Assembly (NCBI GenBank): GCA_035624425.1
Contig: DASPRN010000061.1
Location: 1 to 15,333 of the forward strand
DNA length: 15,333 nucleotides
Origin: AC-32 sp035624425
GTDB taxonomy: Bacteria; Actinomycetota; Thermoleophilia; Gaiellales; Gaiellaceae
Reading direction: 5' to 3'
Shown piece by piece: positions 6,833-13,024 of this stretch (its first letter is position 1; every line of letters begins with the position of its first letter). The position numbers were made by a program, and so were the translations under genes. The notes beneath the pieces were generated by a model, which had not been told where the DNA came from, ran no database searches, and was given only the letters and a program-made list of their open reading frames with translations.

Positions 6833-8268
6833 CAGTCGATCTTCGCCATCACGTGCTTGATCTGCGTGTAGTCCTCGAGCGAGTAGGCCGACAGGTCCTT
6901 CCCGTAGCCCGACTGCTTGTAGCCGCCGTGCGGCATCTCCGAGACGAGCGGGATGTGGTCGTTGATCCAGACCGTCCCGAACTGGAGCTTGCGGGCCGCG
7001 TTCAGCGCCCGGCCGACGTCGCGCGTCCAGACCGAGGCGGCGAGACCGTAGTCGACGTCGTTGGCCCACGCGAGCGCCTCGTCGTCGTCGGCGAAGCGCT
7101 GAACGGTCACGACCGGGCCGAACACCTCGCGCTGGACGATCTCGTCGTCCTGGGCGACGTCCGTGATCACGGTCGGCGTGACGAAGAAGCCGCGGTGGCC
7201 GTTCGTCCCACCGCCCGTCAGCACCTTCGCACCCTCCGCGCGGTCGAGGAAGCCGAGCACGCGCTCCTGCTGCGCCTTCGAGATCACCGGGCCCATCTCG
7301 ATCTCGTCGCCCTCGGCCGGGTCGCCGACGTGCAGCGACTCGACCATCGGCACGAGCTCGCCGAGCAGCTCGTCGTAGACCTTCGGGCCCGCGACGACGC
7401 GCGAGGCGGCCGTGCAGTCCTGGCCCGAGTTCCAGTAGCCGGCGATCTTGATGGCCTCCGCGACCGCGGCCGGGTCGGCGTCGTCGAAGACGATCACCGG
7501 GGCCTTGCCACCGAGCTCGAGGTGCACGCGCTTCAGCGTGTCGGCCGCAGTGCGCGCGATCTCCTTCCCTGTTGCGACGTCCCCGGTCAGAGAGACCATG
7601 CGCACGTCCGGATGCTTGACGATCCCCTCGCCGACCGGCACGCCGTCGCCGGTGATCACGTTGAGGACGCCGGCCGGGAGGATCTCCGCGGCGAGCTCGA
7701 CGAACCGCAGCGTCGTCAGCGGCGTCTGCTCGGACGGCTTCAGCACCTGCACGTTGCCGGCCGCGAGCGCCGGCGCCATCTTCCAGACCGCCATCATCAG
7801 TGGGTAGTTCCAGGGCGCGATCCCGCCGACGATCCCGACTGGCTCGCGCCGGATCATCGACGTGTAGCCGCGCATGTACTCGCCCGCCGACTTGCCCTCG
7901 AGCAGCCGCGCGGCTCCCGCGAAGAAGCGGAAGTTGTCGGCGCAGACCGGTAGCTCGTCCTTCGCGTACGAGAGCGGCTTGCCGACGTTCTGCGACTCGA
8001 GCTCCGCGAGCTCGTCGGTGTTCTCGTCGATCGCGTCCGCGAGCGCGAGCAGCGCCTCGGCGCGCTCGCCCGGAGTCGTCTCGAGCCACTCCGGCAGCGC
8101 CTTCTTCGCCGCCTCGACGGCCCGGTCGACGTCTGCCTGCGTGCCGCTCGGGACCTCGGCGATCGTCTCGCCGGTCGCCGGGTTCAGGACCTCCATCGTC
8201 CCGCCCTCGACCGCGTCCACCCACTCGCCGCCGACGAAGTTCTTCTGCTGGGACACCGTCACACTCAT
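6832..8268 (-). CDS. patD: Gamma-aminobutyraldehyde dehydrogenase (PatD/Prr type)
   Basis: NAD-dependent aldehyde dehydrogenase of 478 aa that oxidises 4-aminobutyraldehyde, made from putrescine, to GABA. Catalytic residues are visible: Asn154 in APWNYPL, Glu251 in LELGGKAPVIVFDDAD, and nucleophile Cys285 in NSGQDCTAASRV. The GQDCTAA form and the ending HGGYKQSGYGKDLSAYSLED are characteristic of E. coli PatD-type enzymes rather than generic betaine-aldehyde dehydrogenases. The usual TGS of the NAD site reads TGD (SLTGDVATGK). The start is well fixed by GGGAGG 6 nt upstream. It follows a complete transporter of the ydcSTUV type and precedes gabT. It could also accept other amino-aldehydes. Confidence 0.93.
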   Translation of the reverse strand: MSVTVSQQKNFVGGEWVDAVEGGTMEVLNPATGETIAEVPSGTQADVDRAVEAAKKALPEWLETTPGERAEALLALADAIDENTDELAELESQNVGKPLSYAKDELPVCADNFRFFAGAARLLEGKSAGEYMRGYTSMIRREPVGIVGGIAPWNYPLMMAVWKMAPALAAGNVQVLKPSEQTPLTTLRFVELAAEILPAGVLNVITGDGVPVGEGIVKHPDVRMVSLTGDVATGKEIARTAADTLKRVHLELGGKAPVIVFDDADPAAVAEAIKIAGYWNSGQDCTAASRVVAGPKVYDELLGELVPMVESLHVGDPAEGDEIEMGPVISKAQQERVLGFLDRAEGAKVLTGGGTNGHRGFFVTPTVITDVAQDDEIVQREVFGPVVTVQRFADDDEALAWANDVDYGLAASVWTRDVGRALNAARKLQFGTVWINDHIPLVSEMPHGGYKQSGYGKDLSAYSLEDYTQIKHVMAKID

Positions 8269-8274
8269 CGGAAA

Positions 8275-8280
8275 CCTCCC
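8275..8280 (-). promoter_or_regulatory. Strong ribosome binding site for patD
   Basis: GGGAGG on the minus strand, 6 nt before the ATG at 8268-8266. It is among the best-placed Shine-Dalgarno sites in the window and shows patD can be translated independently of the upstream permease. Confidence 0.8.
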
Positions 8281-8288
8281 GGTCGCGT

Positions 8289-8313
8289 CGGGGGCCAGCC
8301 TACCGTGCCCCCG
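8289..8313 (-). other. GC-rich stem-loop between the permease gene and patD
   Basis: Arms CGGGGGC and GCCCCCG (7 bp, perfect) enclose an 11-nt loop in the only sizeable gap (48 nt) of this operon. There is no T-run after the stem, so it is not a classical terminator. It may protect or process the mRNA between the transport and catabolic halves. Confidence 0.5.
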
Positions 8314-8316
8314 GCC

Positions 8317-9126
8317 TCAGCGACCGGCGCTCCCGACCGTGCTCGGCCGCTCGGCCGTCACTCGCTGCGCGATCCAGACCGGGATGAGCGAAATGACGAT
8401 CACGAACAGCGCGACCACGTTGACGACGGGCTGCTGGATCGGACGGAAGAGGTTGGCGAAGATCCAGATGGGGAGCGTTTGCTGAGCGCCGGCGGTGAAG
8501 ATCGTGACGATCACCTCGTCCCACGAGAGCGCGAAGGCGAGCAGTCCGCCCGCGAGGAGTGCCGTGCGCATCTGCGGAAATGTGACAAAGCGGAAGGTCT
8601 GCCACGAGTCCGCGCCCAGGTCGGACGACGCTTCCTCGAGCGACCCGGAAACGCGGCGGAGCCGGGCCAGGGAGTTGTTGTAGACGATGACCACGCAGAA
8701 CGTGGCATGGCCGATGATGATCGTCAGGAGGCCGTACTTGACGCCGACGGTCGAGTACGTGGTGCGGAGCGCGAGCCCGGTGATGATGCCCGGGAGCGCG
8801 ATGGGAAGGAGGATCACGAGGGAGACCGCGTCCCTCCCGAAGAACTTGAAGCGGGACACGGCAAGGGAGGTCAGCGTCCCGAGCAACAGCGCGACGAGCG
8901 TCGCCCCGAACGCCGCGCGCACCGAGAGCCAGAGAGCGCTGCGAACCCCGCTGTCGTGGTACGCCGTGGAGAACCACTTGGTGGTGAACTGGTGGATCGG
9001 CCAGCTCTGGGTCACGCTCTTGTTGAAGGCGTAGACGGCGATCAGGATCAGTGGGAGATAGATGAAGACGAGCGTGAGCCCCGCGCCGAGCCGCAGCAGC
9101 ACGCGCGTGAGACGGGACTCGATCAT
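8317..9126 (-). CDS. ydcV: Polyamine-type ABC transporter permease (PotC/YdcV type)
   Basis: Second membrane permease of the importer (269 aa) with about six hydrophobic helices, the first at residues 12-34. The cytoplasmic EAA loop that docks on the ATPase is EEASSDLGADSWQTFRFVTF followed by PQM. Length and the short N-terminus are typical of PotC-type subunits. It begins 10 nt after the first permease gene stops, in the order ATPase, binding protein, permease, permease, dehydrogenase. The orthology to E. coli YdcV rests on family and gene order. Confidence 0.92.
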   Translation of the reverse strand: MIESRLTRVLLRLGAGLTLVFIYLPLILIAVYAFNKSVTQSWPIHQFTTKWFSTAYHDSGVRSALWLSVRAAFGATLVALLLGTLTSLAVSRFKFFGRDAVSLVILLPIALPGIITGLALRTTYSTVGVKYGLLTIIIGHATFCVVIVYNNSLARLRRVSGSLEEASSDLGADSWQTFRFVTFPQMRTALLAGGLLAFALSWDEVIVTIFTAGAQQTLPIWIFANLFRPIQQPVVNVVALFVIVISLIPVWIAQRVTAERPSTVGSAGR

Positions 9127-9136
9127 CAGGCCGCGC

Positions 9137-10033
9137 TCACAGGGCCTCGAACGCCTTCAGCTGCTTGGCCACGAGCAGGTACACGATCATCACGGCGATC
9201 GGGACGAGCGTGAAGGCCGCCGCGACCGGCAGGTTCGTGCCGTAGTTCGAGTAGATCAGCGTCCCGATGAACTGCTGGCTGGTGATCAGCGTCGGCGCGA
9301 TGTAGTCGCCGAGCGTGAGCGAGAAGGTGAAGATCGAGCCCGCGACCACGGCGGGAAACGCGAGCGGCAGGGTCACCCGGACGAAGGTGCGCAGGGACCT
9401 GCCGCCAAGGTCCGCGGAGGCCTCCAGCAGGGACTGCGGGATGCGCTCCAGGCCGGCGTAGATCGGGATGATCATGAACGGAAGCCAGAGGTAGGTGAAG
9501 ACCAGCCAGAGGCCGGCTGTCGAATACCCCTTGAAGGACAGGCCCAGCGGGCCGAGCGCCCAGTTGAGGACGCCTTCGCCGGAGAGGATCGTCCGCCACG
9601 CGTAGGCCTTGACGAGGTAGCTGGCCCAGAGCGGCATCAGCACCGCGACCACGAGCAGGTTCCGCGTCCGCGGGGAGGCCACGCGCGCCATGTAGTAGGC
9701 GATCGGGAAGGCGAGCACGGCGTCGGCGACCGTGACGAACGTCGCCATCTTGATCGTCCGCCAGGCGACTGTGCGATAGACGTCCTCGTGCACGAGCCGG
9801 CTGAAGTTGTCCAGCGTGAACGTGTGCACGACCTGGGACGTGAACGGGTCGACGTTCCAGACGGACGCCATCAGCAGCACCGACAGCGATCCCAGGTACA
9901 CGACGACGAAGAGGCCAAGAGGGAGCGCCAGCAACAGCGCGAGCGCGACCCGTGGATGCCGGTAGAAGTAGGTCGAGAGCCGCCGCCCCAGGGTCTCCCG
10001 GGGCGGCGGCTCCTCGTACGGGACCGAGGTCAC
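9137..10033 (-). CDS. ydcU: Polyamine-type ABC transporter permease (PotB/YdcU type)
   Basis: First membrane permease of the importer (298 aa). A charged N-terminal extension precedes helix 1 (ALALLLALPLGLFVVVYLG), followed by a periplasmic loop (SVWNVDPFTSQVVHTFTLDN) and five more helices. The EAA motif that contacts the ATPase is EASADLGGRSLRTFVRVTLP. The GTG start at 10033-10031 lies 10 nt after the binding-protein stop and has only a weak upstream ribosome site, so it may depend on coupling. It pairs with the permease at 8317-9126 to form the heterodimeric channel. Confidence 0.92.
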   Translation of the reverse strand: MTSVPYEEPPPRETLGRRLSTYFYRHPRVALALLLALPLGLFVVVYLGSLSVLLMASVWNVDPFTSQVVHTFTLDNFSRLVHEDVYRTVAWRTIKMATFVTVADAVLAFPIAYYMARVASPRTRNLLVVAVLMPLWASYLVKAYAWRTILSGEGVLNWALGPLGLSFKGYSTAGLWLVFTYLWLPFMIIPIYAGLERIPQSLLEASADLGGRSLRTFVRVTLPLAFPAVVAGSIFTFSLTLGDYIAPTLITSQQFIGTLIYSNYGTNLPVAAAFTLVPIAVMIVYLLVAKQLKAFEAL

Positions 10034-10043
10034 CGATGCGGAA

Positions 10044-11246
10044 CTAGCCGCGGATTTCCGTCCACGCGTTCACCCAGTCCTGCTGGGTCTTGCAGGTTCC
10101 GCCCTTGCCGCCACAGTCGGCCGTGGGCGTCGTCCAGTAGTAGACGTTCTTCCACCAGCTCTCGTCAGAGGCGTGGTACTGCGCGCAGAAGTTCTTGTCC
10201 GTCGTGTACGAGCACGCCTTGAGGTTGGCGGGCGCCTCGCCGAAGAACTCCGCCACCTTGGCCTGTGCCTGCGGCGACTCGATGTAGTTCATCCACAGGT
10301 ACATGCAGTTCGGGTGCGCTGCCTTGGAGTAGATCATCCAGGTATCCGACCAGCCCGTCGTCCCTTCCTTCGGCTTGATCGCCTGCACGGGCTGCTTGTC
10401 GGCCTTGAGGATGTTCTCCTGGTAAGGCCAGGTCGTCCCGACGACGTCGTCCTTGTTGGCGTAGGACTGGATCTGCTTGGCGTAGTCGGCCCACCACTCG
10501 CCCACGTTCGGCTTCAGGCTCTTGAGCAGGTTAACGGCCGCGGAGAACTGCTTGTCGTTGAGCTGGTACGGGTTGGTGATCCCGAGGTCGGGCTGCGTCG
10601 CCTTGAGGTACAGGGCGGCGTCCGCGATGAAGATCGAGTCGTCGTAGATCGAGATCTTGCCGCGGTACGGATTGTTCTTGTTCCAGATCACAGCCCAGCT
10701 CGTCGGAGCCGGCTTCACGACGTCGGTCCGCCACATCAGCAGATTCGGCCCGCGGCCGTGCGGAACGCCGTACGGCTGGCCGTTCAGGGAGTTGTAGTCC
10801 TGGTTCTTCAGGCCCGGCGCGACGTCGGCGTAGTTCGGGATCAGCTTGGTGTTGACGGGCGCGACGTCGCCGCGCTTCATCAGGCGGACGGTCGCGTTCC
10901 CCGAGGCCGAGACACCGTCGTACTGCCCCGTCGAGACGAGGTCGATCATGTCGTCCGAGGTCGCACCGTCCTTCGTGTTGACCTTGCACCCGGTCTGCGT
11001 CGTGAACTGCTTCGCCCAGGACTTGTCGGCGTAGCCGGGCCAGATGACCAGGTTGACCTGGCCCTCCTTCTTCGCCTTCGCCTGAATGTCCTGGAGCGAC
11101 GTGCCGAGGCCCTTGACCTGCCAGCTCGCGCTCTGGCTACTGCTGCTGCTGCCGCCGCTGCCGCAGCCTGCAGCTGTGAACGCCAGCGCCCCGACCAGGG
11201 CCGCCGCGGCTGCCAGCAGCGCCTGCTTCCTGCGCACCTTCCTCAT
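10044..11246 (-). CDS. ydcS: YdcS-like polyamine ABC transporter solute-binding lipoprotein
   Basis: Exported binding lipoprotein of 400 aa. A positively charged start (MRKVRRK) and hydrophobic core lead to Cys28 in TAAGC, a slightly atypical lipobox, followed by a Ser-rich linker. The mature part resembles E. coli YdcS as I recall it: VNLVIWPGYADK, FTTQTGCKVN, YLKATQPDLGI, ADKQPVQAIKPKEGTTGWSD and AAHPNCMYLWMN. Six cysteines in the mature domain (TGCKVN, PNCMY, KACSY, NFCAQ, ADCGG, GTCKT) appear conserved with that protein and probably form disulfides. The ATG overlaps the ATPase stop by 4 nt (ATGA) with GGAGG 7 nt upstream. Putrescine is the likely ligand given patD and gabT downstream. Confidence 0.92.
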   Translation of the reverse strand: MRKVRRKQALLAAAAALVGALAFTAAGCGSGGSSSSSQSASWQVKGLGTSLQDIQAKAKKEGQVNLVIWPGYADKSWAKQFTTQTGCKVNTKDGATSDDMIDLVSTGQYDGVSASGNATVRLMKRGDVAPVNTKLIPNYADVAPGLKNQDYNSLNGQPYGVPHGRGPNLLMWRTDVVKPAPTSWAVIWNKNNPYRGKISIYDDSIFIADAALYLKATQPDLGITNPYQLNDKQFSAAVNLLKSLKPNVGEWWADYAKQIQSYANKDDVVGTTWPYQENILKADKQPVQAIKPKEGTTGWSDTWMIYSKAAHPNCMYLWMNYIESPQAQAKVAEFFGEAPANLKACSYTTDKNFCAQYHASDESWWKNVYYWTTPTADCGGKGGTCKTQQDWVNAWTEIRG

Positions 11247-12310
11247 TCGTTGTCCTCCGTTTCCCGTCGCTCGATGATGTACGTGTGCTCCGGCCGCCAG
11301 GCGAGCTGGACCGAGCGGCCGCGATCTTCGTCCGCGTCTCCCCGGAAGCCCTCGAGGTTCTGACTGACGACGGTCAGGTTGCCCCCGTCGGCGAGGTCGA
11401 CGATGTAGCGCGTAATCGACCCGACGTAGACCACGTCCCGGATGACCCCGCGTTCGACTTCGTCGCCTTTCTCCGCCGCCTCCTTCTCCCCGAGCATGCG
11501 GATCTTCTCAGGTCGCACGGTGAACCGCCGCCCTCCACGCTCGAGCAGATTCGAGACGCCGACAAACCCGGCGACGAACTCCGTCGCGGGATGCTCGTAC
11601 ACCTCGACCGGGCTGCCGATCTGGTCGACCCGGCCGCGGGCGAAGACGGCGATTCGGTCGCTCATCGTCAGCGCCTCTTCCTGGTCGTGCGTGACGTAGA
11701 TGAAGGTGATCCCCACCTCCTGCTGGATGCGCTTGAGCTCGATCTGCATCCCCTGGCGGAGCTTGAGGTCGAGCGCGCCGAGCGGCTCGTCGAGCAGGAG
11801 CACGCTCGGCCGGTTGACGATCGCTCGGGCGAGCGCGACCCGCTGCTGCTGGCCGCCGGAGAGCTGCGTCGGCTTGCGGCCGCCGAAGCCCGAGAGCTGA
11901 ACGACCGCAAGCGCCTCGTCGACGCGTGAGGCCCGCTCCTCTTTCGGAACGCGCTTCACCCTGAGCCCGTACTCCACGTTCGCGGCGACGGTCATGTGCG
12001 GGAAGAGCGCGTAGTCCTGGAAGACGGTGTTCACGTCGCGCGCGTAGGGCGGCTGGTCGGTCACGTCGGTCCCGCCGAGCGCGACCCGGCCCTCATCGGG
12101 GCGCTCGAAGCCTGCGATCAGGCGCAGCGTCGTCGTCTTGCCCGAGCCCGACGGCCCGAGCATCGTGAAGAACTCGCCGGCGCGGACCTCGAGGTCGAGA
12201 TGCTCGACGGCCACGACGTCTCCGTAGGTCTTCCGAATCCCGGAAAGCGTCACTGCGGCCGCAGCCGAAGCCTCGGCCGGCCGCTCTTCGGTTCGCGCCT
12301 GCATGGACAC
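11243..12310 (-). CDS. ydcT: Polyamine-type ABC transporter ATP-binding protein (PotA/YdcT type)
   Basis: Cytoplasmic ATPase subunit (355 aa) for the transporter encoded by the next three genes. Seen motifs: Walker A GPSGSGKT (52-59), Q-loop Gln98 in TVFQDYALFPH, signature LSGGQQQR (150-157), Walker B LLLDEP (catalytic Glu175), switch His208 in VTHDQEEA, then a TOBE domain beginning after FVAGFVGVSNLL. The GTG at 12310 is exactly 7 nt after GATAAT, suggesting a leaderless start; the ATG two codons on (12304) is the alternative, and neither has a good ribosome site. It begins 8 nt after the zinc-ribbon ORF ends, so readthrough from the upstream small genes is also possible. Confidence 0.94.
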   Translation of the reverse strand: MSMQARTEERPAEASAAAAVTLSGIRKTYGDVVAVEHLDLEVRAGEFFTMLGPSGSGKTTTLRLIAGFERPDEGRVALGGTDVTDQPPYARDVNTVFQDYALFPHMTVAANVEYGLRVKRVPKEERASRVDEALAVVQLSGFGGRKPTQLSGGQQQRVALARAIVNRPSVLLLDEPLGALDLKLRQGMQIELKRIQQEVGITFIYVTHDQEEALTMSDRIAVFARGRVDQIGSPVEVYEHPATEFVAGFVGVSNLLERGGRRFTVRPEKIRMLGEKEAAEKGDEVERGVIRDVVYVGSITRYIVDLADGGNLTVVSQNLEGFRGDADEDRGRSVQLAWRPEHTYIIERRETEDNE

Positions 12311-12317
12311 GGCGGCG

Positions 12318-12323
12318 ATTATC
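12318..12323 (-). promoter_or_regulatory. Candidate -10 element for leaderless transcription of ydcT
   Basis: GATAAT matches TATAAT at 5 of 6 and lies 7 nt before the GTG at 12310, which would place the first transcribed base at or next to the start codon. No -35 hexamer is visible at the right distance. The hexamer also contains the stop codon TAA of the preceding zinc-ribbon ORF. Confidence 0.45.
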
Positions 12324-12477
12324 TCGCGGCGTCGGCAGGCGGCGCGCAGGACTGCGGCTCACCCTCGCAGCAGCCGAGCTTCAGGCGGCAGACGGGGCAC
12401 TGCCAGGTGCCGTGCCGCCAGTCCATCGTCGCCCCGCAGCGCATGCAGAACTCGGCGTGCTCATGCTTCGCGTCCAG
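12319..12477 (-). CDS. Short zinc-ribbon protein (possible CTG start)
   Basis: A 52-codon frame encodes a compact cysteine-rich peptide with two knuckles, CMRC and CPVC, separated by 12 residues around MDWRHGTW, followed by LKLGCCEGE and another Cys. This is a convincing treble-clef or rubredoxin-like zinc ribbon, probably a small metal-binding protein. The start is the problem: between the upstream in-frame TAG (12510-12508) and the first knuckle there is no ATG, GTG or TTG. CTG at 12477 (LDAKHEHAEFCMRCG) is the best candidate. An ATG between the first two cysteines would destroy the site. The function is unknown. A lost start codon cannot be excluded. Confidence 0.6.
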   Translation of the reverse strand: MDAKHEHAEFCMRCGATMDWRHGTWQCPVCRLKLGCCEGEPQSCAPPADAAR

Positions 12478-12507
12478 GGACGCGACTCTAGCTGCGGGGG
12501 CTGACGG

Positions 12508-12684
12508 CTACTCGCGCGCGGCGGCGGCGAGATCCTCGCTCAGCTCCGGCGCCTCGATCTGATCGCCGGTGCTCCGGAGCTCCGTGAGCCGCTTGACAAC
12601 GGCCTTGCGGCGCTCCGTGCCGTTGTCGGGGTCGAAGAAGTAGGCGAGCGCGGCGCCGAGTGCGATCAGCCGGAGGCGCCGCAC
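12508..12684 (-). CDS. Small membrane-associated protein with FDPDNG motif
   Basis: A 58-aa ORF beginning GTG one base after the preceding gene's TGA. It has a short hydrophobic N-terminal segment (LRLIALGAALAYFF), then FDPDNGTERRKAVVKRLTEL and an acidic, Ala-rich C-terminus. The hydrophobic patch followed by FDPxxG and a basic run is a pattern I associate with small, often YtxH-like, envelope proteins in actinobacteria and proteobacteria. GGGG lies 8 nt before the GTG. The tight spacing implies co-transcription with the acidic protein upstream. No function is assigned. Confidence 0.72.
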   Translation of the reverse strand: MRRLRLIALGAALAYFFDPDNGTERRKAVVKRLTELRSTGDQIEAPELSEDLAAAARE

Positions 12685-12685
12685 C

Positions 12686-12979
12686 TCAGTCGCCCCAGTC
12701 GAAGTCGCGGGAGCGGCTCCAGAGCCCTTCCTCCGAAGGCTCCTGCTCCTCCGTCGGCCACGATTCGGCCGTCAGCATCTCGTCGGAGACGGCCGGCTCC
12801 TCGCCGTCCATCGTCTCCTCGACCCGGGCCTGCTCCTCGGTCTTGAAGAGCGGGTGGTTCTCGAACGGGTCCTGGTCCTTGTAGCGATCGAGCGGCTTCT
12901 CGGACTCGAGCTGCGAATTGCGTTCCTTCAATTCCAGGTGATCCTGGATGACTTGTGCAAACAGCGATTGCGTCTCCAC
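12686..12979 (-). CDS. Conserved-looking acidic hypothetical protein (97 aa)
   Basis: Soluble, strongly acidic protein without signal peptide or membrane segment. The N-terminal third is probably helical (LFAQVIQDHLELKERNSQLE). It is followed by PLDRYKDQDPFENHPLFKTE, a sequence with the regularity of a conserved motif, then a Glu-rich tail ending RSRDFDWGD. The GTG start has a clear AGGGGAGG site about 9 nt upstream. The first codons are AT-richer than the surroundings, a common feature of highly expressed starts. It follows the diguanylate cyclase gene by 42 nt and heads the small-gene trio. I do not recognise a characterised family; its function is unknown. Confidence 0.8.
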   Translation of the reverse strand: METQSLFAQVIQDHLELKERNSQLESEKPLDRYKDQDPFENHPLFKTEEQARVEETMDGEEPAVSDEMLTAESWPTEEQEPSEEGLWSRSRDFDWGD

Positions 12980-13018
12980 CGGGTAGATCCTCCCCTGATC
13001 TCGCTCTGACGGCGGACG

Positions 13019-13024
13019 ATTCTA
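13019..13024 (-). promoter_or_regulatory. Weak candidate -10 element for the acidic-protein gene
   Basis: TAGAAT (5 of 6 to consensus) overlaps the TAG stop of the diguanylate cyclase gene and would give a leader of about 33 nt containing the good ribosome site. No -35 hexamer is seen, so this is tentative. Confidence 0.3.

Noticed and set aside
5543..8224. Single 893-codon open frame spanning patD and gabT
   Set aside because: Only the last 429 codons (gabT) read as protein; the upstream part is an out-of-frame, Arg/Gly-rich shadow of patD.
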